Below are positions 54,152-62,866 of a stretch of 64,000 bases of DNA, in pieces. The stretch spans positions 62,001-126,000 of the forward strand of contig CANLYR010000007.1 in assembly GCA_947495425.1 (NCBI GenBank). Direction: 5' to 3'. The notes under the pieces were generated by a model. The model ran no database searches and was not told where the DNA came from. It saw only the letters and a list, made by a program, of their open reading frames with translations. Source of the stretch: an uncultured Aquimarina sp. Its GTDB lineage: Bacteria > Bacteroidota > Bacteroidia > Flavobacteriales > Flavobacteriaceae. A program made the position numbers and the translations under genes. Positions within the stretch are counted from its first letter, which is position 1. Each line of letters starts with the position of its first letter.

Positions 54152-55597
54152 TTATTCTTTTGCAACAGACCAAATTGCATATCCACCAGCAGGTGCATAT
54201 AATATAGCATTTCCTTCACTATCTGTAGTTGGAATGGCTCTGGAATTATCGGTATAATCAACCAAAGTCTTATTTATCCAATTGGTTTTGACAGTTTTTG
54301 TTTTTGTTTGTTTGCTTATATTCATATACAAGATTAATCCTGGATTATCTTCGCTACCGCTTCTTTTCATGATATATTCATCCTTACTCGCTTCGATAAT
54401 TTCTATATTGCCAACAGCTAGTGTATTATAAATTTGAATTAGAGTTTTAAGTTGTCCTTTAAAAGCTTCATAATCCAGATAAAAAATAGTAGGATATCCA
54501 TCGTGAGTAAGCATGTATGAGTATGCTAATAATTTATTAGCATAACTAATTCTGTTATCCTGATTGGTCTCTTTTTCTGTATCATGATTAGCTACAAAAG
54601 TAACTGCATTACTCGGATCTAATTTTCTAAGCATATTATCAGCTTCTCCCAATGCAGTAAGATCTTTTGCTCTATCAAGCGTTTCATCTAATCTATAAAA
54701 ACATGCAAAATCGAATGCGGGAGATCCTGATGCATCTACCCATTCTTTCAAAACTTTTTCATTACCATCAAAGTTTTCTCCAACAGAGAATCCACCAATT
54801 TTGTCATTCCATGCTTTTACCCATTTTGGGGCAAAACTTTTGACATAATCAAAACGCCATCCATCAAACCCTAAAGATTTATAGAATTCTCCTACAGAAT
54901 CATCCCTGCCCCATAACCATTCTTGTACATAAGGTACTGCATGACTAAGATCTGTTTCGGCAAAAAACAATGCTCCTTCATCAGAGTCAACGATTCCATT
55001 AGGGTGGTAATGTTCAAAATTTCTATTGAATTTCCCAGAAGCATTTCCGTTTTCTTCATTGAATAGACTAAATACCTCTGCATCTCTGTATGGATTATAT
55101 TGTAATCCACCACCAGAATTATGACCCATAACAATGTCTGCGATAACTTCAATATCATTATCATGGGATTTTTGGATCAAATTTTCTAATTCCTGTCTGG
55201 ATCCGAAACGAGTTTCTACACTATCTGATCCACGTTGACTAAATTCACCTACATCAAAATAATCCATAGGGTCGTACCCCATAGAAAATGATCCAGCAGC
55301 ACCTTTACCAGGTGCAGGTAACCAAATCCTATTGACTCCTGAAGCTGACCAATCTTCAATTTTTTCACCTATTACATTGTACCAATCACCAATAGGTTCT
55401 ACATCCCAATAGAAAGCTTGCATCAATACGCCGGCGTCTTCTTTTTCAAATTGGGAAAGATCCATTTTTAAAAACTGACTTGTTACTTCACCGTCATTGG
55501 CAGTAGAATCATCGTCTTCTGAGCAACTAGAAAAATTAAAAGCAAGAGTTCCAATTAAAAGACCTGTTTTAATATAATATTTTGTGTTTTTCTTCAT
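54152..55597 (-). CDS. surface lipoprotein alpha-amylase (GH13)
   Basis: A 481-residue lipoprotein (signal to FNFSSC, Cys25) with an acidic linker typical of surface-exposed Bacteroidota lipoproteins. The catalytic triad of GH13 is present: Asp250 in GFDGWRFD, Glu274 in SVGENFD and Asp339 in FVANHD. ADIVMGHNSGG (153-163) is conserved region I. It should cut alpha-1,4 links in starch or glycogen outside the cell. It is the last gene of the sus-like cassette on this strand. Confidence 0.93.
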   Translation of the reverse strand: MKKNTKYYIKTGLLIGTLAFNFSSCSEDDDSTANDGEVTSQFLKMDLSQFEKEDAGVLMQAFYWDVEPIGDWYNVIGEKIEDWSASGVNRIWLPAPGKGAAGSFSMGYDPMDYFDVGEFSQRGSDSVETRFGSRQELENLIQKSHDNDIEVIADIVMGHNSGGGLQYNPYRDAEVFSLFNEENGNASGKFNRNFEHYHPNGIVDSDEGALFFAETDLSHAVPYVQEWLWGRDDSVGEFYKSLGFDGWRFDYVKSFAPKWVKAWNDKIGGFSVGENFDGNEKVLKEWVDASGSPAFDFACFYRLDETLDRAKDLTALGEADNMLRKLDPSNAVTFVANHDTEKETNQDNRISYANKLLAYSYMLTHDGYPTIFYLDYEAFKGQLKTLIQIYNTLAVGNIEIIEASKDEYIMKRSGSEDNPGLILYMNISKQTKTKTVKTNWINKTLVDYTDNSRAIPTTDSEGNAILYAPAGGYAIWSVAKE

Positions 55598-55660
55598 AGT
55601 ATTTTAAAATTTAGAGGTTGATATGAAACAATCTCTTCAAATTTATCCCTTTAAAACATC

Positions 55661-56767
55661 TTAGTTCTTAACTAAAGTGAAACTATATACTCTAGGCGTA
55701 CTAAAATCTAATGTTACGGTATAGTTTCCTCCTTCATTGAGACTTAAATTATCACCGCCCTCTGATAAAGAAGCCGGATCTCCGCCATAATTTAAATCCC
55801 ATGCATCATTGGCTCTAAATTTGAACTCATTTGAGGTCATATTTAGAGTTTGTTCCCAAACTTTAGTTGTTTGGTTGTATATCAAATCTGTATCTGCAGT
55901 ACCTATAGGATCAGCATCACTAGGCCATCCATTTGGTGTAGCTGCACCAGTAATAGCCCAATCAGTTTTAGTTAGCGTATATGTAAGTGCTTCAATATCT
56001 ACATTGATTTTATAATATCCCGCTGTTGCTACTACTATGTTCTTACTAGCCGCATCTTGTAATAAAGTGCCTGAAGTGCCAGAATCGTTGACGTCTCCAT
56101 AGTTTCCTTCAAAATCATCACTAGTAGTTGGTGTAATTTTAAAATTTGAATTATCGTTTGCAAAGTAGACATATCCTTCAAATTTTGAGCTTGTAAAACT
56201 TTCTGCTGCAAGAGTTGGAGTTAAAGGATCAGAAGGTTTCCAGTTTGCACCATATCCACTAGCTTCTGCATAATCACCTGGTAACCATAATTTTGGTACT
56301 TCTGTAGAGTAAGGAGTCAATGTTAGTATTATAATTCTTGAACTTTTTTCTAAACCACCATTAGTTCCGACAGATGAAATTATACGTATTTCCAACGCTC
56401 CTTCTTCTTGGGCATTTAGTCCTGATTTGATAGCCAATGTATTTAGTTCTGAAACTGTCCATGTAAATGAACGATCAACAGTTACACCAGCCGTTTGAGG
56501 TTCTTCAAATCCAGTGCCACCAGCTGCAGCTTCAAGGGTATATAGAATAGGCGTTTGTAATGAATAATCAACATCTTCCCATACTATAGTTACTGCTTGA
56601 TCTGATTCATTTTCTTTATTTAGCGTAACTGTTGAATTTGCAGTTACTATTTGCGGTCCTTGTACAAGTTCTTCCTGAATTACAAATGTAGGCTCTTCAT
56701 CTTCTAAACAAGAATTTAAGCAAAATACTGATAAACAAGTAATTATTAAAATTGATATCTTTTTCAT
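55661..56767 (-). CDS. SusE-like outer-membrane starch-binding lipoprotein
   Basis: A 368-residue lipoprotein (signal to VFCLNSC, Cys20). The start at 56767 is preferred over an ATG 45 bases upstream, which would add a polar extension. The N-terminal SusE domain (ITANSTVTLNKENESDQAVTIVWEDVDY) is followed by two starch-binding beta-sandwich units (GYVYFANDNSNFKITPTTSDDF, NEFKFRANDAWDLNYGG). It helps SusC/SusD capture alpha-glucan on the surface. It lies 31 bases after susD. Confidence 0.88.
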   Translation of the reverse strand: MKKISILIITCLSVFCLNSCLEDEEPTFVIQEELVQGPQIVTANSTVTLNKENESDQAVTIVWEDVDYSLQTPILYTLEAAAGGTGFEEPQTAGVTVDRSFTWTVSELNTLAIKSGLNAQEEGALEIRIISSVGTNGGLEKSSRIIILTLTPYSTEVPKLWLPGDYAEASGYGANWKPSDPLTPTLAAESFTSSKFEGYVYFANDNSNFKITPTTSDDFEGNYGDVNDSGTSGTLLQDAASKNIVVATAGYYKINVDIEALTYTLTKTDWAITGAATPNGWPSDADPIGTADTDLIYNQTTKVWEQTLNMTSNEFKFRANDAWDLNYGGDPASLSEGGDNLSLNEGGNYTVTLDFSTPRVYSFTLVKN

Positions 56768-56798
56768 GACTGTATAAATTAAATTTTTCAATAGTTTT

Positions 56799-58484
56799 TT
56801 AGAATCCATCATTTTGTCCTAGGTTAGGATTCGCTGACCTACTCGAAGCAGGAACTGGATAAACGTTAAATTTTGCATCAATCGCGGTTCCGTTTAGCAA
56901 TCCACCCTTAAACGACCAAGTATAGTCGCCGCCAGTATAAAGCCCGAATCTAATTAAATCTTGTCTTCTGTGTGCTTCCCAATGTAATTCTCTGGCTCGT
57001 TCTTCTAGAATAAGATTGTTCTCCTGATCTAGATTGGTAGCTAGCAAATCAGTATCTGTAATGTTTGCTGTAGTATTATTAAAAGCTCGCTCTCTTAATC
57101 TATTTATATATTGTGTAGCGGTTGCGATGTCGCCACCACCACCTCTGAGGTGTGCTTCGGCATACATGAGATAAACATCCGCAAGTCTGAATAACGGGAA
57201 ATCTGTATCGACAAAAGTCTGATCCTGTCCTGCCTGCCCCATAGAAGTTATATTTGAGTATTTTGCCATTAAGTATCCCGAAGATCTATCTAATAAATCT
57301 GGTCCTATGGCGATCTCTCTTTCTCTAGGTGGTGTAGGAGTTGCTGGGGGATCAATAGGAACATCAAATTTTACAAGTGTATTTCTTTCATCATTGTCAA
57401 ATAAAGGGTCTTCGAAGGTGAAAGATAATTCTTGTCGAACTCTAAATAAGTTTTCGAATCCTACTACTCCAAAGTCTGCTGGTGCAGGTCTAAAATTACC
57501 ATCGGGATTTTGTTGCCCTTGCATAATGATAGAAGCACCTCCAAAATTACGTACCGATATACCATCTGCAATCACCGGAAAAATTATTTCATTTTGAGCT
57601 CCATTGGTATCATTATCTGCATTAAAATTATTCAAGTAGTCTGGGGTAAGACTGTATCCACTATTGATAATTTCTTGGCACACTCTTAAACAATCCTCAA
57701 AACGACCATTACCTTCTCCCAAATATACCTCTGCATTAAGATACAGTTTGGCAAGAATCATTTTGGCTACTCCTTTATTTGCTCTACCATATTGTGTTGC
57801 ATTACCAGGGTTTACATCCAGAAGGTCAGCCTCAGCGGTTAGTAATTCTGTTTCGATATATGAAAACAAATCCTCACCTGCAATCTCTGGAACTCTTGTA
57901 AATCCTACGGCGTCGTTTTCTGTGGCAAAAGGTGCTCTTCTAAAAAGATCAAGCAAATGATAGTTTGCCAGTGCTCTTAATACTCTCGCTTCTGCTCTAT
58001 AGGTTCTAATTGCTGTCCTTGTTGATTCGTCTTCACCTCTTTCATCTAATTTCCCTGCAGTAGTTTGTCTCAAAAATTCATTTGCCAAAGCAATTTCAAA
58101 AGTTGCTCTTGCCCAAAATCCGAGTACGATTACGTTATTGGCATCCCAACTATTTCTTTGTATTTGTCGAATTCCCTGATCATTTTCAAAATTCCATAAG
58201 ACTTCATCAGAAGCTAAACTTTGTAAATTAAAAAGCCCCCGAATATAATTACCGGTACCTGCATCTATTCCGGCAAGATTTGACTCACCTGGGTCATCAA
58301 GCCCCACCACAGAAAAATTTGAATACACTCCAGCAATGGCTCTATCGTAACCACCTGGTTGGCTAAACACATCTTCTGCTAGTAAATCATCATCGTCTTC
58401 TAGCTCAATATTAAGGTCTCCTTCGCATGAGCTTAAAACCCCAATACAAATAAATGCGTATAAGAAAGATTTATATATTTTCAT
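56799..58484 (-). CDS. SusD/RagB-like surface glycan-binding lipoprotein
   Basis: A 561-residue lipoprotein (signal to CIGVLSSC, Cys20) that forms the lid of the SusC transporter. Its helical TPR-rich fold is recognisable from RTYRAEARVLRALANYHLLDLF, AKLYLNAEVYLG, LADVYLMYAEAHLR and the closing ERARELHWEAHRRQDLIRFG, all family hallmarks. It binds glycan before import. susC ends 11 bases upstream, so the two are certainly cotranscribed. Confidence 0.95.
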   Translation of the reverse strand: MKIYKSFLYAFICIGVLSSCEGDLNIELEDDDDLLAEDVFSQPGGYDRAIAGVYSNFSVVGLDDPGESNLAGIDAGTGNYIRGLFNLQSLASDEVLWNFENDQGIRQIQRNSWDANNVIVLGFWARATFEIALANEFLRQTTAGKLDERGEDESTRTAIRTYRAEARVLRALANYHLLDLFRRAPFATENDAVGFTRVPEIAGEDLFSYIETELLTAEADLLDVNPGNATQYGRANKGVAKMILAKLYLNAEVYLGEGNGRFEDCLRVCQEIINSGYSLTPDYLNNFNADNDTNGAQNEIIFPVIADGISVRNFGGASIIMQGQQNPDGNFRPAPADFGVVGFENLFRVRQELSFTFEDPLFDNDERNTLVKFDVPIDPPATPTPPREREIAIGPDLLDRSSGYLMAKYSNITSMGQAGQDQTFVDTDFPLFRLADVYLMYAEAHLRGGGGDIATATQYINRLRERAFNNTTANITDTDLLATNLDQENNLILEERARELHWEAHRRQDLIRFGLYTGGDYTWSFKGGLLNGTAIDAKFNVYPVPASSRSANPNLGQNDGF

Positions 58485-58495
58485 TGCTACTATTT

Positions 58496-61420
58496 TTAGT
58501 ATTTATAATTAACTCCAAATAAAAAGGTACGACCTCTTGGAAATATTGATTGATCACGACCATCATTTTGTATTTCTGGATCAAGACCAGAATAATTTGT
58601 TATCACAAAAGCATTTTGAACGCCTGTCCACACACGCAAACTAGATACTCCTTTCATTAAATCTCTAAAAGTATATCCCAAAGTAATGTTCTCCATTCGC
58701 ACAAATGATGCGTCTTCAACATAAAAATCAGAAAGTATCACATCAGGAGTACTTACAAAGTCACTCTCTAATAGGGAGGTTGGTGCATTGTTAAAGATAT
58801 TTCTAAATAAATTACCTTCCTGTGCATTTGCAGAGCTTACGTTATTATAAACATCGTTACCAATGCTGGCACGTAGATTAAAACTAAAATCAAAGTTGTA
58901 AAAACTAAGATTAGATTGTAGTCCCATTATAATATCCGGAGCGGGTTTTCCTGCAACATACCTGTCATCATTATCGACTACACCATCACCATTGAGATCT
59001 GCATAGGCACCTTCAATTGGTCTCCCATTGGAGTCGTATATCTGGGCAAATGTAAAGAATGAGAAAGGAGCCTCGCCTTGTCTTTGTAGTTGAACGTTGT
59101 TTCCTGTACCACCATCGATACCACCAATAACAATATCCTGACCGAATGCTAATTCTTCGATTTCTTGATCGATGTATGTGATATTATAGCTTAAGTTCCA
59201 ATTAACATTTTGATTTCTAATGATTTCTGTATTGACAGAAAATTCAATACCTTCTGTGACAAATTTACCTATGTTTTGGAATCCTTGATTCGAGAAGTTA
59301 ACGGCATCAGGTACTGGAGCTTGAGAAAGCAGGTCATCAGACTCTTTTCTAAAAATATCCATAGAACCGCTGATACGATCATTCCAAAAGCCGTAATCCA
59401 AACCGATATTGTATTCAGTAATTTTTTCCCACTCGATTTCTTCATTTCTAAATTGCGCCTGAACAATATTAATGACTTCACCGTTAAGAATGTATTGTGT
59501 GTTGGGGTTACTCCCTCTATAACGGTTGACATAGGCATACGCTTGGTCGATATCTTGTTGTCCTGTAATACCGTATCCTAATCTCAATCTTAAATTACTT
59601 ATAGTAGCAGAGTTTTGTAGAAAATTCTCTTCACTAATTTGCCATCCAAATGATGCAGCAGGGAAATATCCCCACCGATTATCTTCGCTAAATCTTGAAG
59701 TACCGTCTTGACGTATAGAGGCGGTTAAAAAGTATTTACTATTAAATTTTAAGTTTGCTCTGGCAAAATAGGCTAGTAAAACTACGTCTGGATTAATTGT
59801 TCTCTCAGGCAGTCTATTGGGGTCACGTTGATCTTCGGTTTTAAATTCTTCTACTTCAAATTTTTGATATGAATACCCAGCGGTGGTTTCTATATCCAAA
59901 TCGCCAATATTCTTATTATATACCAAATAGGCATCCAATAGGTCATTTTTTGCAGTGAAATCAGTATCAGATTTGAATCCATTGAATTCTCCAAACTCTG
60001 ATCGAAACGTATTTGCACTTTCTGTAGGACGTTCTTCAAATCTTTTCGTTTCGCTGGTATCCATACCTAAATTTAAAACAGCTCTTAAATCAGGTAAGAA
60101 ATGTAATTTATAATCTAATTTTACATTTCCAAAATAGCGCCTTACATTAGCAATATTTCTAGTTTGGAGCAATCTGGCAACTGGATTTCGAGGTATATTA
60201 GGTCTTGCAAAACCCTCTGCATTCAAATATTCAAAAAACCCTCCATATGGAGAAGAAGCGTCAAAAACAGGTTGAGTAGGATCAAATATGATCGCATCCT
60301 TTTCTACGTTTGCTGCAAATCTATTCTTCTCAAAATTAAGGTTTGCATTCACATCAATTCTTAAGTGATTATTAAATAACCTGGGATTCAAAGAAATTGA
60401 GGTGTTCGTTCTTTCAAATTTTGAAGTTTTTCTAAGCCCTTCTTGATCTGCTCGTCCAATAGATATTCTTGTCGGAAGTACTTTTAACAATGAACCGCTA
60501 AGTGAAAGGTTATGAATTGAAGAAAATGCATCTCTGTATATTTCATCTTGCCAATCGGTATTCGCATTTCCGAGTTCACCAACCCTATCAGGAAATCTTT
60601 CAGTAATTAGAGCTCGATATTCATCTGATGAAAAAACATCCACAGTTCTATTTGCTGTTGTAATACTAGTTTGGGTATCTAGATTGATACTCAACTTTTT
60701 CTTACCTTTTTTTGTAGTGATAATAATAACTCCATTGGCACCTCGATTACCATAAATTGCAGCGGCAGATGCATCTTTTAAAATAGAGAATGATTCTATG
60801 TCATTTGGATTAATTGATGACAGTACTGATCTGGCACCGTTATCTTCGTCTCCTGGATCATTTATAGGCAAACCATCAATAACAATGAGTGCATCGTTTG
60901 ATGCGTTTAAAGATGCGCCACCTCTAATACGTATTTGTGAGTTTCCTGCGGGCCCTCCATTTGTATTAATATTCACACCTGCAACACGACCTGTAAATAA
61001 ATTTTCTGCTGTTACATTGTTTCCAGTATTAAAATCCTTGGACGTCACCAAGGCTACCGATCCTGTTAAGTCTTTTTTTCTGGTGTTTCCATATCCTACA
61101 ACGACTACTTGTTCGAGCTCTGCTGCATCTTCTTCTAATGCAATATTTATAGTGGTTTGGCCAGTATATATAACTTCTTTGGCTATAAGCCCTACATATG
61201 AATATGTTAATATGTCTCCATTATTAACATTATTTATGGTGTAGTTACCATTAAAATCTGATGTAGCCCCGTTTGTTGTCCCCACAACGATGATATTTAC
61301 ACCAGGAATGGGTTGACCATTTCCTGCATCGGTGACTGTTCCCTGAACAGTAGATTGTGCAAAAAAGCTCATCGGTATCAACCACAATAAAAACAATGCG
61401 CTTTTTGTAAATGTTTTCAT
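58496..61420 (-). CDS. SusC/RagA-like TonB-linked outer-membrane transporter
   Basis: A 974-residue outer-membrane receptor that imports oligosaccharides using TonB energy. After a signal peptide (MKTFTKSALFLLWLIPMSFFAQ) comes the carboxypeptidase-like regulatory domain (VQGTVTDAGNGQPIPGVNI), the TonB-box region and plug (VVVGYGNTRKKDLTGSV, AIYGNRGANGVIIITTKKG) and the 22-strand barrel ending in FGVNYKY. It is the first gene of the cassette susC-susD-susE-amylase and lies next to the LacI-type operator. Confidence 0.96.
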   Translation of the reverse strand: MKTFTKSALFLLWLIPMSFFAQSTVQGTVTDAGNGQPIPGVNIIVVGTTNGATSDFNGNYTINNVNNGDILTYSYVGLIAKEVIYTGQTTINIALEEDAAELEQVVVVGYGNTRKKDLTGSVALVTSKDFNTGNNVTAENLFTGRVAGVNINTNGGPAGNSQIRIRGGASLNASNDALIVIDGLPINDPGDEDNGARSVLSSINPNDIESFSILKDASAAAIYGNRGANGVIIITTKKGKKKLSINLDTQTSITTANRTVDVFSSDEYRALITERFPDRVGELGNANTDWQDEIYRDAFSSIHNLSLSGSLLKVLPTRISIGRADQEGLRKTSKFERTNTSISLNPRLFNNHLRIDVNANLNFEKNRFAANVEKDAIIFDPTQPVFDASSPYGGFFEYLNAEGFARPNIPRNPVARLLQTRNIANVRRYFGNVKLDYKLHFLPDLRAVLNLGMDTSETKRFEERPTESANTFRSEFGEFNGFKSDTDFTAKNDLLDAYLVYNKNIGDLDIETTAGYSYQKFEVEEFKTEDQRDPNRLPERTINPDVVLLAYFARANLKFNSKYFLTASIRQDGTSRFSEDNRWGYFPAASFGWQISEENFLQNSATISNLRLRLGYGITGQQDIDQAYAYVNRYRGSNPNTQYILNGEVINIVQAQFRNEEIEWEKITEYNIGLDYGFWNDRISGSMDIFRKESDDLLSQAPVPDAVNFSNQGFQNIGKFVTEGIEFSVNTEIIRNQNVNWNLSYNITYIDQEIEELAFGQDIVIGGIDGGTGNNVQLQRQGEAPFSFFTFAQIYDSNGRPIEGAYADLNGDGVVDNDDRYVAGKPAPDIIMGLQSNLSFYNFDFSFNLRASIGNDVYNNVSSANAQEGNLFRNIFNNAPTSLLESDFVSTPDVILSDFYVEDASFVRMENITLGYTFRDLMKGVSSLRVWTGVQNAFVITNYSGLDPEIQNDGRDQSIFPRGRTFLFGVNYKY

Positions 61421-61527
61421 AAAATTAAATTAGTTTTTGATTGTTTTAACTCTTACATTTTCACTTTCCTGCAACCAAAGTATGTAAATTTTATGTTAAT
61501 TTTAAGGTGTGGTTTACCCATAGCGTT

Positions 61528-61543
61528 ACGCAAACGTTTTCGT
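61528..61543. promoter_or_regulatory. LacI-family operator between susC and lacI
   Basis: ACGCAAACGTTTTCGT is a 16-base palindrome with central CG and one mismatched pair, the classical LacI/MalR-type operator (compare CGCAAACGTTTGCG). It lies 108 bases from the susC start and 172 from the lacI start, so it can serve either promoter. Confidence 0.8.
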
Positions 61544-61597
61544 GTGGAAAACTTTTAGAAGTTCGTCAAAATTTTAAGTAGAATTGTAACCATATGA

Positions 61598-61605
61598 TAT
61601 ATTTT
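61598..61605 (+). promoter_or_regulatory. possible -7 promoter element for lacI
   Basis: TATATTTT differs from TAnnTTTG only at the last base. It would leave a 5' leader of about 104 bases before the ATG at 61715. Confidence 0.3.
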
Positions 61606-61714
61606 CGCTACAAATTTTAGCTTTTGAATAAAAAAGTAGGCAGATGAAATAAGTTGTAGTACTTTACGTTAATGCCGATCACATATTTTTTGAAAATCAC
61701 ATTAAGTTACACAG

Positions 61715-62743
61715 ATGAAACGAAAAGTTACGTTAAAACAGATCGCAAAAGAATTGGATGTTTCTATTTCTACAGTATCCAAAGCCTTGAAGGATAGTGT
61801 AGAAATCAGTTTGGATACCCGTCAAAAGGTAAAAGCTTTTGCTAAGCTGTATAATTATAAACCAAATAATATAGCATTAAGCCTTAAGAATAGAAAAACA
61901 AAAACGATAGGTGTTATTATTCCTGAAATAGTACATCATTTTTTTACTACTGTGATAGGTGGAGTTGAGAAGGTAGCAAACGAAAAAGGATACAATGTAA
62001 TTATATGCTCATCGAATAATTCTTTTGATAAAGAAGTGATCAACATGGAAATGTTGGCTAGTGGTAGTGCAGATGGATTTATATTATCGGTAGCAAAAGA
62101 GACACAGCTTAAAAAAGATTATCATCATATTGAAGAAACAATGAGTCAGGGAATGCCAGTTGTACTTTTTGACAGAATTATAGATGAAATCGTATGTGAT
62201 AAGGTGATAATAGATGATGCAAAAGGAGCGCAGACAGCTACAAATCATTTGCTATCAATAGGGTGTAAAAAAATAGCAATACTTACTACAGTAGATTATA
62301 TAAGTGTAGGTAAATTAAGAACCAATGGCTATCTCAGAGCATTAAGAGCCTACGATATACCAGAAAAGGAAGAGCTTATTCTAAAAATAGAAGATATAGA
62401 TAATTGCGAAACGGAGATTTCAAGTTTTTTAAAGGATAAAGATATAGATGCCGTATTTGCAGTTAATGAATTATTTGCCGTAACAGCAGCAAAAGTTCTT
62501 AATAGTCAAGGGAAAAGGATACCTGAAGATATCGCCATAATTGGTTTTACAGATGGAATCCTTTCTAAACACTTTATACCAAGTTTAACTACAATTAGTC
62601 AGCATGGTGAAGACATGGGAGTTAGAGCTGCAAAACTTTTGATCGACAAATTAGAGGGAGATGAAGCTGTTACAGAAGAATATAGAACAGTTATTATTGA
62701 TACAAGTTTAGTGCAAAGGCAATCAACAAAAAAAACGAAATAG
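61715..62743 (+). CDS. LacI-family transcriptional regulator of the alpha-glucan locus
   Basis: A 342-residue repressor or activator. Residues 4-25 (VTLKQIAKELDVSISTVSKALK) form the DNA-binding helix-turn-helix and hinge helix; the rest is the periplasmic-binding-protein fold (KTIGVIIPEIVHHFF, GFILSVAKE, VVLFDRI, AIIGFTDG) that binds a sugar effector. It is divergent from the susC cassette and upstream of the MFS gene, and an operator of its type lies in between, so maltose-type control is likely. Confidence 0.92.
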   Translation: MKRKVTLKQIAKELDVSISTVSKALKDSVEISLDTRQKVKAFAKLYNYKPNNIALSLKNRKTKTIGVIIPEIVHHFFTTVIGGVEKVANEKGYNVIICSSNNSFDKEVINMEMLASGSADGFILSVAKETQLKKDYHHIEETMSQGMPVVLFDRIIDEIVCDKVIIDDAKGAQTATNHLLSIGCKKIAILTTVDYISVGKLRTNGYLRALRAYDIPEKEELILKIEDIDNCETEISSFLKDKDIDAVFAVNELFAVTAAKVLNSQGKRIPEDIAIIGFTDGILSKHFIPSLTTISQHGEDMGVRAAKLLIDKLEGDEAVTEEYRTVIIDTSLVQRQSTKKTK

Positions 62744-62769
62744 TGATCTTTATAATTAAAAAATTGTAA

Positions 62770-62777
62770 TATCTTTG
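62770..62777 (+). promoter_or_regulatory. -7 promoter element for the MFS transporter
   Basis: TATCTTTG matches TAnnTTTG exactly. Transcription would begin near 62783, just before the two hairpins at 62785-62843. Confidence 0.55.
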
Positions 62778-62784
62778 AACCAGT

Positions 62785-62843
62785 CAAAACTTATATTTTC
62801 ACTTTCTACAACATAAGTTTTGATAAGCAATTTCGCTTATCAA
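62785..62843 (+). promoter_or_regulatory. two overlapping hairpins in the MFS leader
   Basis: CAAAACTTAT (62785-62794) pairs with ATAAGTTTTG (62813-62822). TTGATAAGC (62820-62828) pairs with GCTTATCAA (62835-62843) around a 6-base loop. The two share bases 62820-62822. They lie in the 5' leader between lacI and the MFS gene. Confidence 0.5.
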
Positions 62844-62866
62844 GTTAATAATCAAATGATTAATTA

